The notes below the pieces were generated by a model. It was not told the origin of the DNA, made no database searches, and saw only the letters and a list, made by a program, of their open reading frames with translations. This document shows positions 49,694-59,945 of a DNA stretch of 64,000 bases, one piece after another. Positions within the stretch are counted from its first letter, which is position 1. Each line of letters opens with the position of its first letter. A program made the translations under genes and the position numbers. Origin of the DNA: Gymnopus androsaceus JB14 (lineage: Eukaryota; Basidiomycota; Agaricomycetes; Agaricales; Omphalotaceae); assembly GCA_009733575.1 (NCBI GenBank), contig ML769503.1, positions 62,001 to 126,000 on the forward strand, in the 5' to 3' direction.

Positions 49694-50010
49694 TGTTGAA
49701 CGTATGATGATATCACTCATCATCTCGGTCATATGATGCTATCAGTCATTGCCAAGGTAGTCTTACTCAGCCTCTGTAGTATCTTAGTAAGTAGCTTTAT
49801 GGACAACATCATAGGTCATGCACATAGAACATACTAGAAGGATGCTACCATATATGTAACAAATACAGTACTACAGTATATAAGGACTCCAGTAGTACTG
49901 CTAATGATAACAACTTCTACCAGTCTTTTACCTCTCTCTATCTGCTCTACAAGCTTAACCACTTGGTGAGTGCTAGTCACTGCGCCTCCTAGCTTATATG
50001 CTGTGCAACA
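49694..50010 (+). repeat. copia 3' LTR
   Basis: 317 bp, same ends as the 5' LTR, about 12 substitutions apart, and followed by the CTTGA target duplication. Confidence 0.95.
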
Positions 50011-50171
50011 CTTGAAGCTGTTGCATGTTAAGTGAACCTGTTCCAGTCAGAAAAGGTCAATTTGTAAAGACATGTCACACATACATTCCAGCCTCTCTAA
50101 TCATAATTCATCACTGCTTTTGTTTTTTGAAAGGAGGGATCTATGGAAATTTAATCAGCTCATAGATGTGA

Positions 50172-53100
50172 TTATAGATTGAACATACCTGAGGAATATC
50201 CCATATTGTGGACTTGCATTTGGATCCATCCGGGGAACTGTTTTTGGGAAGAGGTATAACATTGCACCCAGTCTTTTCCATGAACAAAGTTAGAAAGGTC
50301 AAGGCAACTTTTGTGGTGCCTGGTGACTAATACTTGCATACGTGGAAGTGTAAGTCCTTGTCTGTACTCTGGAGGAATCCATAGGAGGAGGGGAGATGAG
50401 GCTGGTGCACAAAGCCATCCTTCAGTGGTAACATTTATATGTTGAACAGGAAACTGAATGGGTAGTACAGGATGGTGACCAGGGTGAAGATGATGAGATG
50501 ATGAAGATTCTATTTCAGAGGGTGGGATCCCCAGATCTACATTTCCTTGCAGGGACTGTTTAGCTGGGATGTCGGGTTCTGTTTGTGCACTGTCTGGATC
50601 CCTGATATGCACTAACTCATCATCTGACCCAGTTACAATTCTCTTGCAATCTGGTGAAAAGGCAACTGAGTTGATATAATTTGTATGTCCTTGCAGTGGC
50701 TTGCCAACGGAGCACCCAGTTTCTACATCCCAGATACGTATTGACTTGTCATGAGACCCAGATACAATTCTTTTTCCATTTGGTGAAAAGGAAACTGAGC
50801 TGACATAACTTGTATGTCCATGCAGTTGCTCTCCAACAGGGCACCCAGTTTCTACATCCCAAATACACACTGACCAGTCATCAGACCCAGATGCAATTCT
50901 TTTTCCATCCGGTGAATAGGAAACTGAACTGACATTATCTCTGTGTCCTTGCAATGGCTCTCCAACAGGACTCCCAGCTTCTGCATCCCAAATACGCACT
51001 GACTCATCATCAGACCCAGATACAATTCTCTGGCCATCTGGGGAGAAGGTCACTGAGCAGACCCCACTTGTGTGTCCTTGCAATGGCTTTCCAACAGGGC
51101 ACCCAGTTTCTGCATTCCAGATGCGCACAGATTTGTCCCCAGCTCCGGATACAATTCTCTTACCATCCAGTAAAAAGGCCACTGAGTTGACCTGACCTGT
51201 GTGTCCTTGCAATGGCTCTCCAACAGGGGCCCTAGTTTCCGCATCCCAGATACGCACTGACTTGTCATGGGACCCAGATACAATTCTCTTCCCATCTGGT
51301 GAAAAGGCAACTGAGCTGACATAGCTTGTATGTCCATGCAATTGCTCTCCAACAGAGAACCCAGTTTCTGCATCCCAAATACACACTAACCAGTCATCAG
51401 ACCCAGATACAATTATTTTTCCATCTAGTGAATAGGAAACTGAATTGACAGCATCTGTGTGTCCTTGCAGTGGATTACCAACAGAGCATCCAGTTTCTGC
51501 ATCCCATATATGCACTGAACCATCATAAGACCCAGATATAATTCTCTTCCCATCTGGTGAATAAGAAACCGAAGTGACAGAATTTGTGTGTACATGCAGT
51601 GGCTCGCCAACAGGGCGCCCATTATCTGTATCCCAGATACAAACCGACTCATCCCAAGACCCAGATATAATTCTCTTCCCATCTGGTGAAAATGAAATTG
51701 AGGAGACAGATTTTCTGTGTCCTTGCAATGGCTCTCCAATAGGGCACCCAGTTTCTGCATTCCAGATAAACACTGATTTGTCTGAGCCAGATGCAATTCT
51801 CTTGCCATCTGATGAAAAAGCAACTGAGCTGACCCCGTATGTGTGTCCTTGCGACTTGCCAACAAGGCACCCAGTTTCTGCATCCCATATACATAGTGAC
51901 TTGTCATTAGACCCAGAGGCAATTCTCTTTCCATCAGGTGAAAATGCCACTGAGCTCACTGAACCTGTATGTCCTTGTAATGGCTGTCCAACAGGAGCCC
52001 CAGTTTCTGCATTCCATATACACACTGATTTATCCCCAGAACCAGATGCAATTTTTTTGCCATCTAGTGAAAAGGCCACTGAGGTAACAGATCTTGTGTG
52101 TCCTTGCAATGGCTCTCCAACCAGGCACCCAGTTTCTGCATCCCATATACATACTGAATTGTCATCAGACCCAGATACAATGCTCTTTCCATCTGGTGAA
52201 AACAAAACTGAATTGACATCAGCTGTGTGTCCTTGCAGTGGATCACCAACCTGATGCCCAATTTCTGCATCCCAGATATACAGTAACCTGTTGCTAGACC
52301 CAGATACAATTTTCTTCCCATCTGGGGAGAAGGCAACTGAGTTGACCTTATTTATGAGCAGATCAGCAGAGCTTCCTGTTTCTGCATCCCAGCCACACAC
52401 TGAAAAGGCCAGTGCATTGACATTACATCTGTGTCCATACAATGGTTCTCCAACAGAGCACCCAGTTTCTGCATCCCAGATGCGCACTGACATGTCTGCA
52501 GACCCTGAAACAATTCTCTTCCCATCTGGTGAAAAAGCAACTGAAGTTACCTGCTCTGTGTGGCCATATATGACAGTCTGCTGATATGGCCAATGGGAGC
52601 TGAGACCTTGACACACAATTGCCAGCTTCTTGAATGGAATCCTGAATTTCTGCAAACTAGATCCTTCGGGAATGAATGGCAACCCAGACAGATAGAGATG
52701 AGGGGTTGACTCTGTGATCATTTTTCCAAAAACCCGTATGAAGGAAACTAGTTCCTTCAAAATATCATTCACATGCCTGCTGACAACTTCTTTCTATTAT
52801 TGGATGAAATTATTAACATCAGAAGCTTGCCAATATGGGGCCCACTTACCATACTCGACTTGATCCAGTTTGAGACATTTGTTGCAACATTAGTAATCCC
52901 ATTGACTCTGCCAAGGATAGCAAGTACTTCCACCCAGAACAGCAAGGACTTATTTATGAACTTCTCCACCAATGGTAACGACACATTGGAATGGATATGA
53001 AGTATGTGGCTGTCCCAAAATAAACATGCATAAGAGAGCTCAGGTGCAATGTTTTGTGATATTTTTTCTGAAAGGTTTTTCACCTCTGAATTGAATACAT

Positions 53101-54575
53101 ATGAACTTTCAAAATTGCAAATATTAAAGTGAAGATCTGAAATCATTAAATTCAGGGTACCAATAGCCAAGGTCTCATGACCTTGATATAAATCCACAGC
53201 ATGTTCAGTGCTCCGTTCTTCATTCAAAAGGAAGTCACGGACAGATGTGTGTACTGGCCTTATTGGAGTGTTTACATTATTCACACCTGTAAATAGAGAT
53301 CCAAGGAATGGAATCACTGCATTCAATCCTTCCTCATCATATTCTTCACCATCACTTCTAGCTGATTGGATTCTCTTCAATGACTGAATGGACAGTGGTT
53401 CACAGGCTGCCAGTATCTGTGCCATTACTAGCTTATACTGTAAAATGGCCTGTGGGTCCCTACAATCAAATGTATCTTCTAGAATTGATTTGTAAAGCTT
53501 ATCCAGAGGCATCAAATCTCTATCATCTCTTGCAAGTGACATAAACCGCTTAAATCGTGCCTTCACAGTTAAGCCTGCTTTATCATGGCCACGGAGAGCT
53601 TCACAAACGGTATGGGCCCATTGAAAATAACCCGTGGCATTGTCAGCAAGGGTTTTACACTGATCTTCATCAAGAAATCCTAGGCCCCCACTTCTTTTCA
53701 TCATCCTGTGAACAACATATCTGTGGATATCTGCCTCTGTTCCCTCTAGTTTGCTCATATACTGAATATATAGTTTTTGATGACTAGAGCAACCATCAAG
53801 GTATTCCTGCACATTGCTCTCCAGCCTGGATGTCACAAGAACACGGAAGTTTTTTGGAAGCTTGTAAGCACTGTTCATCAAAAGAGAGAGCAGAATCTCC
53901 CTAGGCCCACTGTCCCCTTTTGCCCCACATTCATCAAATGCATCTAGTATAATGACTATTGGTTGAGGTGCTTGGACCATATTTCCAGGATTTGCAATAA
54001 GACTATCCCATAGCTCCCTGACACTATAACATGTTAAATCTGCCTCTAATGCTTTTACTAGGTGCTGCCCAAATGTGGAAAGGCCAATCCCAAGGTTATA
54101 AGCAATGGTTCTTAATGCTTTTTTGGGAGTACGTTCAGCAGCAAAGGTGCGGTTAAAGCAAAGGTGCGGTTAAAGCAGAACATGGTCACAGGACAGTTGT
54201 GATGCTTAAGCCTGTTCCCAATGGTATGACTAATAGTAGACTTGCCTGTCCCAGCTTCTCCAACAAGGAAGAATACTTGAGGGGCATTGTCATCTGAGTT
54301 GTCAATCCACTTTAATATTTTGTTGATGATTTCTACCCTGGTATCCTCCAAGCAGATCTTATCTGTTTGGAGGCCAGCACCATCCACTGGTCTGAGTTCT
54401 TCACGAAGTTTTTTCTTAAAAGTATCACCTGGAAATAACATTCAGCATGATTTACTGCTACCATATCACCAAGTTCACCACACTGCATACCTTGATAATA
54501 GGTGTAGTTGTGGATGTTACTATTGAAGCTGCCACCATGTATGGCAAAATCATGAGCTTGAGGGAAGAAAGCCAT
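50172..54575 (-). CDS. NACHT-WD40 STAND receptor (NLR-like); frame broken by a 17-bp tandem duplication
   Basis: Exon 1 (54575-54491) encodes a short motif-bearing N terminus (AHDFAIHGGSFNSNIHNY). After a 62-nt intron (54490-54429) come a linker and the NACHT domain: Walker A VFFLVGEAGTGKS, Walker B PIVIILDAFDECGAKGD, and FRVLVTSRLE. After an intron (52849-52794) come STPHLYLSGLPFIP and about 15 full plus one truncated WD40 repeats of 43 residues (GHT-x-x-V-x-SV-x-FSPDGKRI-x-SGS-x-D-x-SV-x-IWDAETG). A unique tail ends at 50172. Near-identical repeats are typical of fungal NWD receptors in nonself recognition. The 17-bp duplication (54143-54159/54160-54176) shifts the frame in the NACHT domain. 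Confidence 0.88.
50600..52580 (-). repeat. 129-bp coding repeats (WD40 array)
   Basis: The WD40 units are also tandem DNA repeats with a period of 129 bp, recurring as TGCATCCCAGATACGCACTG-type and CATCTGGTGAAAAGGCAACT-type blocks. A two-unit block seems to have been copied as a whole: residues DDWxVCIWD-ETG, then VGEQLHGHTSYVSSV, then SGSHDKS occur at repeats 10-11 and again at 14-15. Repeat 2 carries an internal deletion. Confidence 0.85.
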
Positions 54576-55118
54576 GAATACCTCAATGAGATGATGGTGG
54601 TTGCGGATAAGAGCTGACTGTCACGCTGTCACATCTTTGATACAACGATCATAAATGATCACAGACATATTTAGGCAATATTTGGGCCACTGGTAGTTAT
54701 TGTTGGGAAGAAGAAATAAATGCTTGGATACATTCAACATTTATCTATTCTGAACAGATTTGGAATGTTACTTAATCCAGTAAGAGTAAGTAAACAATAG
54801 GTAACCAGAATCATAGTTCTTATACTGATATTTACTAGTTACTAATACAATTCGTTTCAAATGAACCTTATTATGAAAAGTTTACTTGTGAGCTTGCATA
54901 GAAAAGCCTCTGCAAGCGCCGAAAACTTGCAAGTTTTTTCCCCCGTTTGCTGATGTGGAGCAAATATGGAGGCCATTGGATATTCTCATCACTTTTTTCC
55001 TACGTTGCAATGATGTCATTCGAGAGGTGAGTTGACGGTGGTGAGCTCAAGATTATGACTTGGAGGAGGTATCGGAAGTTGAGAGGTCTGCAGTTTCATC
55101 GAGAACGGGCGGCTCCGA
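54576..55118. other. intergenic between STAND gene and APSES gene
   Basis: Divergent promoter interval of about 540 bases. No repeat or small gene was recognised. Confidence 0.45.
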
Positions 55119-55205
55119 ATGAATAAGCTATCACGTGGTACGAGATTATTTGAAACTCCGCGCCAACGCGACACGATAAGTACGCGCATCTTTCCATCTC
55201 CTTCG

Positions 55206-58200
55206 ATGCAATCAGCGGCGCCAGTAGGAGCGCCAGCAGCGGGTACTGGTGGTAGTGCGGCAGGAGCAGAAGGTAGTGCGAGTGCAGCCTCAGCGACGCC
55301 TCCACCACCTCCAGTGAAGATCTATAATGCAGTTTATTCGAGTGTTCAGGTGAGCAACATCCTTCTCCTCTTTTGTCCCTCTAATGCGATGCAGGTCTAC
55401 GAATGCATGATCCGTGGAATCGCAGTAATGCGGCGACGCAACGACTCGTTTGTCAACGCAACTCAAATCCTCAAAGTCGCTGGGGTCGACAAAGGGCGTC
55501 GAACGAAAATCCTTGAAAAAGAGATACTTCCTGGGAAGCACGAGATTGTTCAGGGTGGATATGGAAAGTATCAGGGGACGTGGATTCCTCTGGAAAGAGG
55601 AAGGGATATCGCAGCGCAGTATGGCGTTATAGCGCTGCTGAAGCCGTTATTTGATTTTACGCCGAGTACGAGTGCGTTGACGGCTGGACATCAGTATAGA
55701 ATGGCGCTGAATGCTGCTGGAGGTAACGTGGGGAGTGGTCTAGGGATGGGAGCGCTGGGAAGTGGATTGGGTGCTTTCGGCGTTTTGGCTCCTCCGCCTA
55801 TTATGCCCGGGTCTGCGTTGAGGTTGTTGAACCAAGGCCGAGCTCAAGGTTTGTTTACGCCGAGTACGAGTACAGCTCCGAGGTTTAGTGCTACGCCTAC
55901 CCCGACTCCGCCTCCGCCTGCGCCTCCAAAAAGACCGAGGTCCGAGCCTCAGCCGACAATAGAGGATCCTCCTGCAAAGAAAGTGAGGAAGGAGTCCACT
56001 CCAGTGTCTACGCCAGCGCCCGTAGTAGCTAGTACTCTAGCTCCGACTCCTCCTACACCCAGCACACCAACTCCCGCAACTCCCCGCTTCTCAACCAAAC
56101 CATCCTACATCCCCGGCCTCAAAGATCCCCGTCGAGCAGGCATAATCGCGTCTATATCCCAAGCTGACGATCCGATCCCTGTCATGCACCTCCTCCGTGA
56201 AATTGGGTTCAACAATCCCCGAGGCGGATTCGACATTGACACTCCCCTCGACTCACAGGGCCACACAGCTCTCCATATCGCCTCTTCTCTCTCCCGTCTC
56301 TCTATAATCCAGGCTCTTCTTTCCTCTCCCCATACCCCCGTTGACCCATTCCGAGGAAACAACCTCGGTGAAACCCCTCTGATGCGTACCATTTTATCTA
56401 CACACGCGTATGAACACGCCAGTCTGCAGACTATGCTTGAAATGGGGCTGGGAGCGAGCTTGTTGACGCTGGATACCAGTAAGAGGAGTGTGCTGCATCA
56501 TGTTGTTGCCGTTGCGGGCGTCAAGGGGCGTGGAGTCGTCGCGAGGTATTATTTGGATCAGATCTTGAGTTGGGTTGCGGGTAATGATGCCGCAGGAGGC
56601 GCTGGGACTGGGCTTTCATTACAATCCCTATCATCCCTCATAGACCTCCAAGATGAACATGGCGACACCCCGCTGAATATCGCTGCCAGAGTCGGTTCAA
56701 AGACTTTGGTACGCACCTTGCTCGATGTGGGAGCGAGGAAGGATATTGCGAATAGGATGGGCTTGAGGCCAGGTGATTGGGGGGTTGATGTTGAGGTATA
56801 TTGGTCTATTTCGTTGAGTTGGGTCTTACTAACGCGTTCGTTAGGAACTATCTTCTGGACTCGGGCCCAAGTCCTCTTCCCCAGAAGACGCACCCACACC
56901 AATGCAAATCCAACAAATGCTCCGTCCGCCACCGGTTAGTGCCCCGATACAGAAGAGTCAGGATGTTATTGCAGGCAAGTCGTGTGGTGTTTGCGTGGTT
57001 TTTTTCCGTTTGCTCACTTAGTCTTCGCTTCTCAGACATGACAACAATGCTAACCTCCCTCTCCACCTCCTTCCTCTCCGAGATCAAATCCAAGCAAGAT
57101 GCCCTGGATGTCACCCAGGCACATTTAAGAGCTGCGACTAGGGAGTTGAGTGAACAGAGGTATATGTCGATTTTTTTGTTTCCTTTCCTTTACTTTTGTT
57201 TCGTTTATATTATCTCATTTTATTTTTTAATCTTGCTCGTTTGTTTTTCTTTCGTGGCTTCGACCTAACCTAACCTACCCTCTCTTCGCGCACAGAAAAA
57301 AAATCCGCGAATGGCAATCCATTTGTCGAGAAGGTGAAGTTTTACGGGGAAAAAAGAAGAATTTGGAGGTGTTAGTGGGGAGGATGAGGGATGAGGAAGA
57401 AGCTGCGGCCGCGACGACGACGGCTGAAGGGAGAGGATTGGGATTAGGACTGGGACTTGGAGATGAGGCAGGTGCGGTTGCGGAGTGGGATTGGACTGGG
57501 AGGGAGACGAGTCCGTCGACTTCGAGTGCTAGTGCACCTGCGGATACGGACACGGATACGAGTACCACTATGGGGATGGGTACCACCATTGGAACGGGAA
57601 GTCCAGCACCAACGACTACCACAACTCCTAGTACAGCTATGACTATAACTACGACTCCGGGTACGACTACCACTCCTGGAACCGCAACCGCAACTGCAAC
57701 TACAACGACGCCCACGCAAGAAGGGCCAGAAGCAGACGCAGATGCAGACGCAGATGTGGATATGGACGCTTCTGCGGACGAGGATGATGAGGCTCCTGCG
57801 CCTGGGATTTCCGCAAGGGCTTCTTCCGCTCCCACTGGTCCTTCTTTGGCTCCATCTACGGATCTTGGTGCGACTTTGGCTCCAGCTTTTACTGCGGGTC
57901 CTGGTGTGCCTTTAGCTCCAGCTCCAGCTTCATCCACAACAGGGACCGGGGCGAGTATGACTACGACTACGCAAACCGGAACTGGCACCTCACCAATGAC
58001 ACCCACAGGCGGAGTCTCGCCTGCCTTCAGATATCGTGGTGTTAGGTCTTTGCTTTCTTCTGCTTCTGGGGTCGGCGCTAAGCTAGTGGATTTGGACATG
58101 GATGATATCGATCCGCCGTCGCCTCCCTCAACTGCTGCCGCTGCCACTTCCCAAGGTCCCGATGAAATCATGCGAGACGATACCCAAATGCAGGGCCAGA

Positions 58201-58875
58201 ATAGGAATGGGAAAGAAGAGAAAGACACCCCAGCAACTCTAATCCACCTCCGCCGGATCCTCCTCTTCCAACGACGTCTTTCGTCGTTGCTTCAGTCGCG
58301 TTTGAGGGTGCTTAAAGGTACGTCGTCCGAGTCTTTTTCTTAACTTGGCTTGACGTTTAACTGACAAACTTTTCTTCCATCTCTATTTCTATGTCTATTT
58401 CCCGTAACGACGCAAGAACAAGGCAACGAGAACGATCTCAAGAAGGAATACATGTGTAGGAGAATCGTGAGCTTGTGCACAGGGATACCGATGTCTGTTG
58501 GGAGTGGAGGGGGTACGGGTGGGGTTGATGGGGTAAGTGAATGTTTTGTGTTTCTTTTTCTTCGGAATATGTTATGGTTTTTGAGCTGTACTTTTGGGAT
58601 GCTACTCAACGACGCTGATTTATAGATGCTCGACGACCTAATCATAGCCATGGAAAGCGACCTCGCGAATAATGGAACCTCGGTGGATATCGGAAGAATT
58701 AGTGGGTTTATGCAAAAGGCAAGTGCGTGTGTCTACGTTTCGGGTGTTTCGAGTTTCGCTACCTTTTTTGCGCTACATATGCATCATATGTGGTGTTCCG
58801 CGTTGAGAGTGGGTGGGTTTTGCATTGGGTACTGACCAAAATGACTTTGTGTAGGTTCGGGACGGCGTGATTTGA
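55206..58875 (+). CDS. MBP1: Mbp1/Swi4-type APSES cell-cycle transcription factor
   Basis: It is expected to bind MCB-type sites with a Swi6-like partner and drive G1/S genes. I chose the ATG at 55206; an in-frame ATG at 55119 adds 29 residues. After an Ala/Gly/Pro-rich start comes the APSES/KilA-N domain (KIYNAVYSSVQ, intron 55350-55394, VYECMIRGIAVMRRRNDSFV, QGGYGKYQGTWIPLERG). A Pro/Thr-rich linker follows, then ankyrin repeats (GHTALHIASSLSRLSIIQAL, DEHGDTPLNIAARVG) and a heptad coiled coil. A roughly 230-residue Thr/Gly/Ala low-complexity insert interrupts the C-terminal half. The end FMQKVRDGVI is the usual Mbp1 C terminus. Two introns have GC donors (56975-57035 and 58719-58854). No frameshift was found. 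Confidence 0.92.
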
Positions 58876-59945
58876 TTCTGGTTTCTCTTGATGAGCGAAG
58901 AACGAATGATGAGAATTAATCCACCTGAGCCGAATGGCTACGCACATGAATCGAATAACGGATGGATATGGCCTCGTTTTCTTTTCGTCGTACTTCAGCG
59001 TAAACGCTCTCATTTTCTTTTCCGTTGTAGTAGTAGTACCCGTGCTCTGCAAACAAAGAAACTCACAAACTCGGAAACTCTCTAACCGTTATGTACCCTC
59101 AGTGTATAATTTGTAATATTTATTCAAACTCAAAACCACAGGAAAAATTCCCCAACAAGCAATAAAAGAAAGACATGTGCATTGTGCTGCGCAAGCCTGG
59201 AAGTCAGCTTTCACGTGGCCTTATATGACCTAATGTGTACTAACCGATATACTACTTGTCCCCCAGGTGTATATTGTAAATGTGGTTTATCCAAATGCTT
59301 AGAGTGTTCTCTGTACTGCCTCACCAGTTTCCAATTCAAACTATGAATAAAAAGCATGGATGTTTAACAACTTCAATGATAATTTCAGGCTTTCTCATCC
59401 AAGGGAGTTGGTCATTCCAGCCTACTATCCTACTTTGAAATATTAATATTAATATGTTGATAAATTAGCAGGAATATAACACATACATGCACAAGCTGCC
59501 TATATCAACGCTTGATGGGTTTCTTAATAGTAGAGGGAACTTTCACAACAGGAGGTTGGGTAGCGGCCCCGTAGTCCAAGGGGAAGTTGTGCCCCTCCGA
59601 GTCACACCGACCCAAGTTCCGCCATTGGGAGAGTGGTCGATATCGATAAGTTCTATGTAGTACCCAAGGACTAGGTCAGACCAGGTCACAAATCTGAGTG
59701 AAGTCATCACCTACCCAGCCATCAACAAATTTTGCATACTAGGAAAATGATAAAGATTATGAAACAAACCCTACCTATATACTGCTTGTCAAGTGTCACA
59801 TGACCAAATCCTAACGCCCCGGGCCTCCGACAACCCCGGAAACGATCTAATACAATGAATGAATGGGAGAAATCAGCTGTCATTTTCATACGTATATAAG
59901 CAGATGACCCAACTTGAAAGGTCTTGGCCCATCAATTTCCCCGCG
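58876..59945. other. intergenic, no gene recognised
   Basis: About 1 kb between the APSES gene and the NB-ARC-TPR gene. A GC-rich patch (59563-59640) with the hairpin-like CCAAGGGGAAGTTGTGCCCC lacks a tRNA fold. CGCCCCGGGCCTCCGACAAC near 59814 stands out from its AT-rich context. Confidence 0.4.

Larger units (their letters stand above)
42166..50010 (+). mobile_element. Ty1/copia LTR retrotransposon with nested insertion
   Basis: The two 317-bp LTRs (42166-42482 and 49694-50010) begin TGTTGAACG and end GCAACA. They are flanked by the exact 5-bp duplication CTTGA (42161-42165 and 50011-50015). A GCGAGGGGGAG polypurine tract lies directly before the 3' LTR. The internal order Gag, protease, integrase, reverse transcriptase, RNase H is that of copia. 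Without the nested 1744-bp insertion (44559-46302) the element is about 6.1 kb. The LTRs differ at about 12 of 317 positions, so it is not a very recent insertion. Three in-frame TGA codons and the insertion make it non-autonomous now. Confidence 0.96.

Noticed and set aside
50600..52580. Long frames on both strands over the WD40 array as separate genes
   Set aside because: The 129-bp repeat keeps other frames open. Only the minus-strand frame with WD40 motifs connects to the NACHT exon.
57275..58228. 317-codon minus-strand frame opposite MBP1
   Set aside because: It is a shadow of the low-complexity Thr/Gly/Ala codons of MBP1 and has only Val/Ala/Pro repeats.
59563..59640. Possible tRNA gene in the GC-rich patch
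   Set aside because: A weak A-box-like motif appears on the minus strand, but no B box or cloverleaf can be drawn.
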